Origin: Rostratula benghalensis
Lineage: Eukaryota > Chordata > Aves > Charadriiformes > Rostratulidae
Assembly: GCA_013399305.1 (NCBI GenBank)
Contig: VXAI01000385.1
Coordinates: 281,054 to 345,053, forward strand
Direction of reading: 5' to 3'
DNA: 64,000 nt
The number at the start of each line of letters is the position of its first letter. Positions within the stretch are counted from its first letter, which is position 1. Of the stretch, positions 50,487-63,163 are shown piece by piece. Made by a program: the position numbers and the translations under genes. Under the pieces are notes generated by a model. That model made no database searches. It had not been told where the DNA came from and saw nothing but the letters and a program-made list of their open reading frames with translations.

Positions 50487-53400
50487 AGATTTCCAGTGTT
50501 AAGCCCAGTATTTTTTCTTTTACTCAAAGTGGGATGCTTTGCACTGAAAGACCAAATGAGAGTTTCCTGACTCGAGTAAGGACTGGTATTATCTTCCTCC
50601 CTGTAACGTCTCAGCCTCCCCAATATCCAGCACCCATTCCATGTGGATGCACGTCTGGATGTTGGTTTCTTTTCAGATGCACTAGAGAGCAGCCAGGAAC
50701 TTCTGAGGCTCTGACACTTAGCCCAGATACCATTCACAATTTATGCTTTAAAAGTTGAACAAGTGGGAAAAACACAAGGTTCATTATTCTGCACAGAAAT
50801 TCTCTTGTCATCGAGCCAAATTTAAAAATAAATAGTTGCAATTAAATATGTCACTACATTATTTATGTAGATGCATTCAATTTGCAGAAAGCTGCTATAA
50901 AATATTCCCCTTCAATACAAGGGAAATTTATTGCACTTTTATTGTATATTTTCTTCTCCCTGCTCAAATGTATGTTGCTCTCTGCCTATTTTTTTCCCCC
51001 CCTGTTTTACTTAACACATCATTGTACAGCCACTGTTTCCACCACTTTTGTCTTGAAAGAATGAGGGATGCAATCCAAATCCAAATGTTTCTTAATTACT
51101 TGTGAACAAGGCTCCTGAATGATTACTAGACAGATAATTCAAGTATTTGCCTTGCAATTCAGGACCTCTCCTTGCCTCTGCATTTTGCTCTTACAGCTGC
51201 TGGGTAAATGATATGCACTGAGGCTGCCCAAGGCTTCAGAGTGCATATTAATTCTGCCAGGAACCCCAGACACGCTGAAGAACTGCTAATTTAACAACAG
51301 ACTGTGAAATTATTTTTTTCTTTCTTTATTAATTGCAGTGCTATTCAAAAGTGACTTCACTGCCCCAACTGTCTTCTGTCATGAAGAACAGGGGGCATTT
51401 CATCCTGCCAGGAAGTAATTGAAAGCTTTCTTCCCAGCAGTCTCTGTATTCATAACCAAATATAAATATGTGAAACAGTGCTAATAAAAATAGGTTAACT
51501 TGCTGCAGGTGTTCCTCTGTCTATTTATCTAGGTGATATTAGCAAAATCTGACAGGGAAGCACAGTGATATATTTCACTTGTGCCTTGACATTTTGATTC
51601 TGTTTGTTAGGTTGTACATGCAGGCAGCTGGATTTTTCTCCAAGACCACTATAGCAGTCAGTCTGCACAAAGAGGATTTGACAAGATGTCCATTTAGCAG
51701 GATGGGCTAAGGGTAGGAGGAAGAGATGGAGAAACCAGGTACCTGGGAAAAGCTGCACTGCAGTGCAAAAATGGATGCTCTTCACATATGGAGCACCTTG
51801 GAAAAAAAGAGCAGCTTGATATGCAGGATCTGAGGCAGTTTGCATCCTTTAATCAATAGCTCCTTCAAGAAATGTGGCCAAGAATAATATACATAGAAGG
51901 CAGAGGAGAAAGACAAAAGGCAAGCATTAGAGAAGGCATCAGGATCACTGTAAGCTCATCCACATGAAGATTTTTGGCTGATCTTATTTCTTTTTAAAAA
52001 CGAGAAAAAGACAAAACAAAACCAAAAACAACAAAAGAAAGCTCTCATTTGGTCCTTATAAATAAAAAGAAATCTAAATAGGAAGTTGTGCTTTCCAAGG
52101 CTGCCCTTTTCCAGTACCACCATCACATACCAATCAACCTAAAGTTAAGTCTGGCTTCCAAACCACAAGCCTGAGAGCTGGACCAGACAGCGTTGAAGCC
52201 ACCAAACCCAGCCCCAGCCACCAGGCAGGTCTGCAAATAACCTGCCATCCTAAAAAAGAGAAGGCTGGGAAAAAAAATCTGTGTCAAAACCCATTGAACA
52301 TGGACATCTCAAATCAGCTGTGCACCTTCACAGCATTCCTGGATATCACCTTTGGTGTAAATAGATGGAAGGTTTCCTTGGCCAAGGAGAGCCAGTCATG
52401 CTCTCCTTTCCTTGCTGCTCCACCGAGGTAGAAAATATGTATTACTGAAGCCATAAAGTGCTTACAATTATGGCCCCAAACCCATTAATCTCCACTAATG
52501 TAGGTAAATTGCTGACTCCTCTATCACTGTTACTCATGAAGCAAAAAAAAAAAAACCCAACACATAGATTTTCTCAGCAACTTAATAAAACCTGTGGGGA
52601 ATTGGCACAAGGCTTTAATTCCTTATAGAGAGCCTTTAGTGTTGAAGTCTACATTTCCTGGAGGGGAACTGAATAGTTTAGAATAATTAGTGATTTACAT
52701 CTAGAGTTGTCAACAAAGATGCATGGTATTAAGTTACCCAAATGAATGGTTCCACCTTCTCAGTTGCTACTTTTGGGTTTATTTTATTTAAAAATTCTGT
52801 ATTTTGATTCTGCTCACATTCTGCTATCGCCAGTAAAGTGGCCTGAAGCGGACAGTAAAAGAGAGCACTAAATCGAAGGTTTAAATCACTTCTTCCTCAG
52901 TTCCCTGGCAGATTTACAGAGCAACCTGGCACTAACGCTTTCAAATAATATACTGTTGGACCTGACACAGCAGAGAAACTCTGCTTCAAATCACACAACA
53001 GTCCAGGTGACCACACAATTACAATTAACCTCCTACCCACTGTGCCTATTGACAAATGATCATGTGAGTAATAAATTCAGAACAGAAAATGGGCATAAAA
53101 AAAAAAAATCTGATTCTTACATATTTAAAAAGTCACTTTCAGTTAGGAAAAAGCCGAGGGATGCTAATTTTAGTTTTGCATCAAAAGTAAATTAATAAGC
53201 AAGTGGGATGCATGGAAGTCTACTACCACCATAGTGCTGTAAGCAGAAAAGTACTAATATCCTGGACCACTATAAATCTCAGCCCAGACCAGAGGACATG
53301 AATTTTGCCCGTGCTGGATAAAAAAGTTAATATAACCTCAAAATAGCATGAAATATTTTTGGCAAACTTATTAGGGCCATGGGTTTCCCATTATAAGGTC

Positions 53401-55867
53401 ACTAACTGGGGAGATATCCTATGTTGTCTCATCAAGTTCTGTGCTTTTTCTGCTTTATGTCCCTCTTCTTCTACTAACCTCATGAGCTCCATTTACCAAG
53501 GAGCCTTCTCCTTTCTCTGCTCACACAAGCAACTGCAGGAGTAAGAAGAGCTATTTTCCAGACCGATCACTTTGCAGAAGAGGGGAGCACCAAGATTGTT
53601 CCATCCTGGGAAGAGCTGAGGGCACCAGTTTCCTTTCTGTTCTCAGCTATAATGGGGGAACAGTTTATTTGCCCTAAACTCTCTCCTAGTCAGAAGTTAA
53701 TGTCCCTCCAGATCTGCCAGCAGAGCAGTTCAAGTGATCTCTCCCTCATCTCCTTCAGTGAAGCCAGCTCATTAGTTTAAATAATTTGTTATGGTTTTTG
53801 CTAATACACTCAATTGAATTAGTGTCCAGATAGATATATGTATATTTATATGTATAGGATATGCTTATGCAAATTGTATCCCCCGCTCTTCCTAAATCTG
53901 GCATTTTCTAGCATAGATACATCTCCCAAGAACAAGAGAAGCAGTATAAATGTGTCCACCCAGGAGTCACCACTGGCACCTGGAAGCAGCACATTCCTCA
54001 CAGGCACTGTCAAGACCACTTTCAAAGCAAAGCCAACCTTGACTTCCCGTTTGCTCCAGAGTTGAAGGATGCATCACCACCAGATGTATGTGGGCCAGAC
54101 CCCCAGCCAAAGGAAATGGGCAGCGAGCAGTACTGCATTTTTGGCATGCCCCTCCTGCAGAGCACGTTATAGCAAGTATTTCCCAAGCTGTATATTGAGT
54201 TGTGGTAGCTAATCACAGCCATACCACGATTAGGAGATAAGTCTTATAAAACAGAACATTATGTATAAATAAGGGTTTCTACGTATATTTATAACACCTG
54301 TTTCAGCATGCCTTTAGAAAGAGTCTTTTCATATAAAAGAAAGAAATATGAATATACTGTATTCTGGCAATATAGTCTGATAGCTGATTACGGAAACATT
54401 GCTTCATGAATTCTAAGCCATGACATTTCCACTAATCTTCCCATTTCAACAGCAGGGAAAGGAATGGCTTTCATATCTCCGTGCTTATCATTTTTAAGCC
54501 GAGTATATTATCTGCTAGTCTCTGGATTTACCCGATAGCTCTTAAAAAACCAAAATATACTGCCACGCTATGTGAAACTTATGTGTGACTTACTCAGAGC
54601 TGTATGTCATTCTGAAGATGAACAAATGTAGAAACTAGCTTTCATCTCTTTTAAAGTATGTCAAATAAATAAATAACTAGATTGCTATCTGTTATTTCTC
54701 TTCAGTGAGATAGCTGCTTAAAAGGTAATAAATGATGACGTTTTTGCTTTTGCAGAAGGGTATGCATTAAACTTCTCACATCGCTTTGTGGGCATCAAAT
54801 ACAGTCTGTTGTCAGATTTCTTAAGGCTGCTCTTCTGCAAAGCCCCTCACTGTAATAGCTACCACCTCCCTACATGCCACTTTGCCCCAAAGAGACTTTA
54901 CCTTGCAACCCTTGCAGCATCTCAACTTCTAATCGCCAGCCCCACAGATGTTTTAACACCTAAACTAAATAGTTATGAGCTCCTCAGCTGCAGTTTCCAA
55001 GTTACAGATTCAATTTTCTCTTAACTTTGGGTTTCTCATGGCTCAGCTCCCCAGCCACTGTGAGCTGTTCTGTGCAAAGATACCTTGTCACTTACAGTCT
55101 TACCTGGGGCTGCTCTCCAACCACTGAGCATTAAATGTAATTGCTTACACACCCCTAAGACACAACCCCTTGAGATGTTATAGTAGAATGGGAAGCATCC
55201 TGCTAGAATGCTGGTTAAGAATCAAAATCCCAGTTATCGTCTCAAAAACACATTTCCCACATAATAAATTAATGTAAATTATACAAAATTATTTATCTTC
55301 TCCATATTGATTCCTCCAGGCCAACATCAGGACATCACAGAAGGGACCAGTGAAGGTCTTCTAAATCCTTCTCAGATGAGAGAAACAGATTTTGGGGCTG
55401 CTTTTATTGCCTCTCCTTGCAGTGTTAGTATTTATATGTGTTAAAGGTCTCTCCTCCGGACCGACTTGTTTGCTAGCTGAACTGACACTCACAATGGGAC
55501 ATTCAAAACACAGTAAGAGTGTTATGTATTTCTTAAGAGTATTTTTTATTTCTTAAGCATTATGATTTGATGGAGGAAAGACACCTATGCCTACAGGTAC
55601 AGGTTTAGCAAAGCTACTGACTGTTCCATGTTTTGGTGCCAAAATGGACAGTTGCTTAAATAAAGCACTAGTGAGCAAATTAAACACTGCAAAACACAAT
55701 GTGAATGTACTTCCCTCAGTGCACAATACCAACTGTGCAAAAAGGATTGGTAGGGGGGATGAAACTCAACCCAAAGGTGTGCCATGCTCAAGGGCTTTCC
55801 AAGGGGCCAAGTCACAGCCAGGGCAAAGCAGGGGCCTTGCAACGTGCACAGCGTGCTGCTTCGCCCT

Positions 55868-55894
55868 GTGAATCCCACAGTGAATCCCACAGTG
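55868..55894 (+). repeat. Two-copy tandem repeat, 12-bp period
   Basis: GTGAATCCCACA is repeated exactly twice and followed by GTG. Confidence 0.9.
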
Positions 55895-56195
55895 TGTCAT
55901 CCTACCTGCTAATGCAGACAGAACATCTGCTATCATTAACTAAAACAATCCTGCTTTTTGTTCTGCCATCACACACACCTATAGAAGCCTTTATGCTATG
56001 ATATATTCAGATTCAACCTGCCTTTGGAATTTGCTTTCCCAATAGCTGTCATGCTCCAACACTTGTCAGATGTCTTAGATAACCAAATATTACTCTGATG
56101 TTTGCAGCGTAACCTAGAAATTCCCCACACAAACTACAGGGATTTCTGCCAATTCTGAGCTAAATTAACTGCTTATCAAAGGCAAAACTGACAAG

Positions 56196-56255
56196 GGTTG
56201 TTGGGGTTGGGTTTTTGTTGGGTTTTTTTGTTTGTTTTGTATTCTTTTTTTTTAA
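56196..56255 (+). repeat. G/T-rich low-complexity tract
   Basis: GTTG and GGGTT units followed by T runs. Confidence 0.8.
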
Positions 56256-57010
56256 TGAATCCATGGTTTATTGCTTCCCAGCCCTGTAACGCTACTTAGC
56301 TTTTTCATGATCCATGCATCAAGACCTTTAGATGTGTCATTTCAGCTTAATAACAACACAATTACAACCACTTGTGTTTAAGGGAACAGTCCCAGCTTAA
56401 TTTCCGGTAGGAGCAGAAAGTTTCATGCTCTGCTAGCAAGGCATAAAGCATCAGCCTGCGCCCAAGCCCTCCTTTATTTGCTTAGCCAGAAACTACCTTG
56501 TCCAGTGGCACAAGGAAGCCCAGCTCCTCAGGGCAATGTCCACATGGCTCTTTTCAGAGTTTGACTGTGGCTCTTCCTTTTCCCACATCCAAATTGATCC
56601 CACCACAGCTCTTTTGCCTGAGGTTACACCAAGCTCTGGCACTGCATCGTTCTTTTTCCTCATGATATCAGCCTCTGGGTCACATTTTAGAGGTTATCTT
56701 CTAAAACTCCCAAAATTGAGTCTGGCAGCAATCTGAAGAGTTCCAAACCAAAGAGTTTTCTCAGTACTGAAATGCCAAAACACTTTGGCTTTCCGTGCCC
56801 CTGGAAAAGCAACCCACTGCACAGACCTCACAGGCAGAATCCCCTTGGCCGAAAGGACCACCAAAATCAGCCCTACATATAAGGCAGCCCAGGCTCACAC
56901 TCAGCATCCTGCCTACAGAGAATTTGGCACCCTACCACTAAATAACCCATCCCACTAAGCCACACATTGATCCCACTATCCTTCCAACCAATTTCCAAAT
57001 CCCTCTTTCA

Positions 57011-57037
57011 GGAGGAGGGGGGGAGGGGGGGGAGGGC
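57011..57037 (+). repeat. G-rich tract (potential G-quadruplex)
   Basis: GGAGGA followed by G runs of eight, eight and three separated by single A. It fits the four-run G-quadruplex pattern on the plus strand. Confidence 0.8.
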
Positions 57038-59439
57038 GGAGTTGGAAAAGAAAAGAAAGAGTATAATGCTTTCCAACATGGAATAAAAGGGTGGGCACAT
57101 TTTGGTGCCACAGCACAACAGAATTGATGCTGCCCACACAACCTGGAGTTTGGAACTAATGTATTTATAGAAGTACATTAAGACCAATTTAGAAAAGGTT
57201 GATTAGATAAAGTAATGCTCATTCAGGCAAGCCTAAACAATTTTCTTATTTCATTGAATCAGCAATAATGTACTCCTACAAATGCAATAAATATATATCC
57301 AATCACCTCCGCCTTCAGTGACTTCTCCCCTTGTTCCTTTCAGCTGGCAGCATTTGGTTTGGGTTGTTTTCAGAAAGGGAAAAAAAAAAAAACAAAAAAA
57401 CAAACCAGTAACTCATTTATAAAACCTTCTCTTCCTGGTAATTTTATTTTATCTCTGTAGCATAAGGCAATCTAGCAGAAGCAAACATTGTTTACTTGTT
57501 AATACCAAGCCAGACCTCTTAGGGAGAGTCAATGAGACCATGGAGGAAAACCATTGTTTTCTTTGTTATTCTGCTGGAAGGTCTGTGGTAATATGTCAGA
57601 CATCGGGAGAGCCTATTGGGGAAAATACAAATAGTTCCTCTCTTCATCCATATGTATGGGAAATCATGCTGGTCTATATGCACTGGAAGATTTCGTGCTG
57701 TTGCTTCAGCCAGCTCTACTCACACCCTAACAGTACCTGCTCTAAAAAGCATTCGCTGTAATTTGTAATTCAGAAACCAAAGTATTTTTACAATCTTGAC
57801 TGTTTGGTTGTGTTACTGTATCAACTAATTATTCGCAAGGTACATCTCAAGAGACAACTGCAGAACAGCCACAGTCTTCTGCAATGCCAGAGTCCCTGCA
57901 CACCACATCCCCGGGGTGAGATCCGAAAGCAGAATCCGACCTGCCGACACTCAGATTACTTGAGAAAATGAGAGGCTGCAGGCAAGTGAGGGTCCTAGCA
58001 AGGGAAATGCATAAAAATTCCTTTTGGTTTTGTTGTGCGACAACATTTGTCATCAGGACTCTGGGTGTTTACCTACGGGTTTCATGGCAGTGTGATTACT
58101 TCTGATTTGAGAGTGCCTTCAGCTCAACCGCCTGCTGTGCAGATATTTGGATCACAGACTCCCTCCCGGCCTCCCCCTTCTGTTTTCATCATCTCCATTA
58201 TTTACCTCTAGCTTTACAAGCAATTAATATCTCTTAAGAGGAACTAGGGGAGGTGGAGATAGGGTGAGAATTGTATTTGTCATCTCCTTTCTGTGCAAGT
58301 ATTTTCCTGCTGAGGTAGGTAAATGTTGCCGCACTGATTTCATGAAAAGACAGACATAAGGAAATTTCTGCTGCTGGCCAAAAATTTTGCAGCGGCATCT
58401 GTGCCCAAGCTAAATTCCCAAGCACACACTCTATATATAAAGCCTCCACCAACCACCATCACAGAGAATTGATTCATAAAGAGCGAGACATTTTATGAAG
58501 AGAGACATTTTTCATCCCATGCTACAAATTCAAATTTAATAAAGGATACTGCTTAAGCAGGCTTTTTTTTTTTTTCCATAACCGAGTCCTGCAACTTGCT
58601 CTGGACCACTTTGGATTCAGCAAGGGGATGTTTCTGAGGTGCTACCAGGGATCACTCTCTCCTAAAGGGAAAATGGCAACATTTGGCTTAAAAAAAACCC
58701 CTACCAATTTAACAAATACTTAGCACCCTTTGCAGGCATTCGTTTATTCTAACAGCAAATATTGGGTGAAAACTTTATAAGCCAGAACTGGGTTTTCAAA
58801 AGTCCTGCACGTCCAGTCACGAAACACCTAAATGCATCTTGAACAATTTGACAACCCAAGTCCAAATCATTCCCAGTACTACTGACTGCTTTGAAAAGTC
58901 CTAGGCTTAGGCAAGAAATGAATGTAGGATTTTCTCTTGTGCTGTAAATGTCAGTGCCCAGCCACTCCTAGGGACTTCCTAAGCCACAAATTAGGAGTGA
59001 CCAAAGGCTCACCATTAGCTTCAATAGGATAGAGGTTTTACTCCACACTTTTCACTTATGTACCAGTGTACAGGTTTAGAAATCTAACTTCAGTTTGCTT
59101 CTCTTGGAAATCTCACTCTAAAAATTCAAACCAACCAGGAAGGATTTAGTTAGGAAACCAGAATTAGCCGGCCTTGCGAGCTATACAACAATGCACATTG
59201 CTGACTGGCTATTTCTAAGGAGTCAGGATCAAAGTCTGGAAGAAGATGTGCTGGTTTAGGTTTTGCACTGTAATTTTGTTTGACCCAGGATTAACTCTGC
59301 TCAAAACTGAATAAAAAAACAAATTAATGTTTACATTCTTTGCATTACAGACACCACCTGAAGCAAGGACAGCATTTGTCCAGCTCATCTCAAGTGTAGT
59401 ATGGATGTGGCTCAAAGATGCCGCCTGCCACATTCTCAG

Positions 59440-59801
59440 GAATTGGGGACCTTATCAATGGGGATCTCATCAATGCTTATAAACATCTAAAGGGCAGGCA
59501 TCCAGAGGATGGGGTCAGGCTCTTCTCAGTGGTGCTTGGTGACGGGACAAGGGGCAACAGACAGAAGCTGGAACACAAGAAGTTCCATCTGAACATACAG
59601 AAAAATTTCTTTACTGAGGGGGTGACAGAGCCCTGGAACAGCCTGCCCAGAGAGGTTGTGAAGACTCCTTCTCCGGAGACATTGGAAATCTGCCTTCATG
59701 TGCTCCTGTCCAACCTGCTCTGGGTGAACCTGCTTTGGCATGGGGTTTGGACTATATGACCTCCGAAGGTCCCTTCCAACTCCTACAATTCTGTGACCTA
59801 G
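59440..59801 (+). mobile_element. CR1 LINE, 3' end fragment
   Basis: About 360 bp closely follow the CR1 3' end: GACCTTATCAATG and TTATAAACATCTAAAGGGC, then GTTCCATCTGAACAT, GGAACAGCCTGCCCAGAGAG, CAACCTGCTCT, GGTCCCTTCCAACTCCTAC and the terminal ATTCTGTGA. It is 5'-truncated, as is usual for CR1, and antisense to EPHA5. A 13-bp GGGGATCTCATCA echo of GGGGACCTTATCA sits at its start. Few differences from the consensus that I remember suggest a younger copy than the others here. Confidence 0.9.
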
Positions 59802-60388
59802 GGAAACAACTGCTCTTGCCCTTGTCCAGCCACAAAAGCAGGGAAGGAAACAAAAATCCTACTGATAAGAGAGATTCAGTCAGGAGAAGCTTAGCTGATC
59901 CTCCAACTCCAGCCCCAAGAACAGCTCCCTTTGGAAATGTCCAGGCATATTTTCATTACACGGTTGCACCATTTTTCTTGACCATCCCTAGTGACCTCTG
60001 TTCCACCACGTGTACTTTACATTCCTAGAGCTATACACTCTCCTAGATGTTTTCCTCTGCAGCATCACCCCACCCTGAGCAATACTGCCTAACATCCTCT
60101 TCCTTGATGTGACATAGCCCTGGTACTGTCTTGCAGGCAAGGGGTGACCCTAGAAAGCAAGAAATCGTAGTGAGAAAGAATGAAAGTCATGATGGAAAGG
60201 TATGGGGCATTTGCTGGAGGGGGCAAAAAGATCCTAGCATAGAAAAGAAATCAGAAAAAAAAGTTAACAGGAGGAAAAGAAACATAGGTCCAGGAACTTG
60301 CTGCTGCCCGTTAACACAGCAACACTACTCTCTGGAGCTCTACTGACCTTGCCAGAGAAATTAAGAGATTTCTTTCTACTACCTGTTT

Positions 60389-60420
60389 CCCCCTCCCCTC
60401 CCCCCCCCCTTTTTTTTTTT
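60389..60420 (+). repeat. C-run/T-run tract
   Basis: C5, T, C4, T, C10 and then T11. Confidence 0.85.
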
Positions 60421-62469
60421 AAGGATTTTATGACAATACTAACCTCACAATACCTTTCAGCACTTACTCTCACATGCATGCACAGATTAAGTCTAATGTA
60501 GCACACTTCCCATTACTGAATGAAGGTGCAAGTGCACCTGCTCCACATCGCTTCAAGCAGACAATTGCCCTGTTCTAACCCCTTCTGCAGCCAACATGGC
60601 AAGCAATTTATCACCATCATCTAACTTCATTCGCTGCCCTCACCGAGTGACAGCCATCAAAAGTCTCATTATTGGCCTGTTACTAGGTGGCAAGGCAATC
60701 ACATCACCTAACAAGATCTTAAAGAGGAGAGAAACTTCCTAAATCCCATTACCTGAAGGCCCTCCTTCCCCCAAGATGAAGATTTGAGTGCGTTTGTGTC
60801 ACAGATGTCAAATGCATTTCTGACCGTTTTTAATAACTTTCAACCCTGCTTCTAGGTGAATCAAGCAGGAGAGCCCTCTGTAGATGCACAGACTTGCTTT
60901 GTGGGGTTTAAAACCACCAACAGTTGGATTTTCTGGATGTTTTCAGTGCAAATTCACTTGCCCAATGGGTAAGCCTTCCAGGCAGGGGCAAGTCATGCAG
61001 TGATTTAGAGCAGCCACTACAGCACACTGTTGAGAGTGTATTTCTCCATGACAGAGGAAGGCTACTTTCACAATGTGTCATATCCAAGCCCATCACTAGA
61101 AGCAAAGCCAAAGCCCTTCCAAAACTTCCTACTCTATTCATTTCCAGGGGGTGAAATGGAAAGGGACACTCATGGAAATGGAAATCACAAAATCTGAAGG
61201 AAGATTAATAATGACAACTGTAGCAACCAACCCTGACCTGGCACTTGGCAGTCAGTAATTCAATGGACACACAATGTCTGGAGATACCACCAACTCTAGG
61301 AACATAGCAGTTGCTGCCAATGACAGCTGAGCAGAAGCCATTTTGCACCCATTGTATGGTTTTGCTGCAAACAGCAATGCCAGGTCCAAAACATCACCTG
61401 CAGATTCCTTTTGACTTCTCTGTGATAGGACCTGGAAGGGTTGTGCTTATCAACAGCTACACAGCAGGGAGAGACAAAAGGATAGGTAACAAAAAGCCAA
61501 CGACAACCCAAGACCTCTGTCTTTGGGTAGCTCTTATGAGAGGAATGAAATGAAAAGCGATGCTTTAATCCCTTCAGCCTATGTAGTTTAGCTCCCAGTC
61601 TGAACGCCAATGTACAGGCCACCTCTGTACCACATATGCACTGAACAGCATCCTAGTGAGTAGGTCAGAGCTCCTGGCCATTAGCTCTGATGATTAGCAG
61701 ATTAGCATATGCTGCTCTACAAGACAACTCTGCCTTTCAGATAAACTCATTTACTTTCCAAGAGCAAGTAGACTTACCCAAGTCTCAAAGCAAGCTAGAG
61801 CTCGCATGCATCCTGTGCATCTCCATGCCTCAGGACTCAGACATTCCACTTAGCACCATAACTCAGAGAATCTTTTAAGCTTCTCAGCTTCCCTGGGAAG
61901 ATGATAGCTACTGTCCCCACAAACATGAAAGCAGCTATCTGTCCCTGCTTTGGGCTGGAGAAACTGCTTCTTTTGTCACGCCAGAAACATGTATCCTACA
62001 TATTTGGGATCTGAAGAAGAGTTGCTGAAGCATTTCTATGCAGAGGCTATTAAAAAAAAAATAAATTACTCTTTTCTCTCTACTTTTTGTTTTTTTGAGT
62101 TTTGGGTTTTCCTAGGAGCTGGGTGTCAGTTGAGGTCTCAATTACTACTATATGCACTTTGTTGACTTCACAAAGCAAAAGCATCACTTGCAGATTTGTG
62201 GCCTCACAACCCAGATTTACATTAACTAAAACAGACTTAGCTAGTCCCATGGAAGGCAAAAAACATATCAGGTCTATTTATCTCCACTGTGCATTTTACC
62301 TTCAGGATTGCTCCCTTTAAAAATCACAATACCTACACAAACATGCAAGTGCACATGTACATCCTGAAGGACAAAGGAGTCCACGAAGGCTAGATGTTTC
62401 TCAAGAAGGAAGTCTTAACACCACAGAAGGTAGCCGTCCCCATGTGCTGAAAAATGAGCCATCAGGGAA

Positions 62470-63140
62470 AAAGAGCAGCCTGGCTAAGTAGAGCTACAGC
62501 TGCAGCTCAGGAAGAAAAAGGAGAGTTTATGATCTCTGGAAGACAAAATAGGCCAATCATAAGAACTACAAAGAAGTTGTAATGCTACAGAGGGAGAAAA
62601 TTAGAAGGGCCAAAGCACAACTAGAACTTAACCTGGCTTCTAACATTAAGGGCAATAAAGCATGATTTTTATAAATACATTTGAAATAAAAGGAGAATTA
62701 AGGAAAATATCCATCTCTTATTAGATGGGGGAAGGGGTGTGCATGTGGGTGGCATAATAGCAACCAAGGATGAGGAAAAGGATGAAGTACTTAATGCCTT
62801 ATTTGCCTCAGTCTTTAGGAGTAGAACCAGTTGTTTCGTGAGTACCCACCCCCAAGCTGGAAGACAGGGACAGCAGAATGAATGGGGAAATGGTGATTGA
62901 CCTGCTATAGCATTTAGACACACACATGTCTATGGGGCCAGATGGGATCCACCCAAGGCTACTGAGGAAGCGTGTGCTCACCAAGCTACCTTCCATCATT
63001 TATCAGCTGTCCTGACTGAACAGGACAGTCCCAGCTTAGTGGTAGCTGGCAAATGTGGCACCCATCCACAAGACGGGCCAGAAGAAGGATGCAGGGAATT
63101 ACAGGCCTGTCAGTCTGACCTTGGTGCCTGAAAATGCTAC
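62470..63140 (+). mobile_element. CR1 LINE ORF2 internal fragment (region before reverse transcriptase core)
   Basis: This degraded copy of an internal CR1 ORF2 segment includes CCTTATTTGCCTCAGTCTTT, TCTATGGGGCCAGATGGGAT followed by CCACCCA, and GGGAATTACAGGCCTGTCAG followed by TCTGACC. The last encodes the NYRPVSL-type motif found at the start of CR1 reverse transcriptase. Stops and frameshifts interrupt it. It lacks the CR1 3' end and stops next to a 19-nt A run (63145-63163). Confidence 0.8.
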
Positions 63141-63144
63141 AGAG

Positions 63145-63163
63145 AAAAAAAAAAAAAAAAAAA
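63145..63163 (+). repeat. Poly(A) run, 19 nt, at the end of a CR1 fragment
   Basis: Uninterrupted A19 directly after the CR1 ORF2-like segment. CR1 elements normally do not end in poly(A). Confidence 0.9.
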
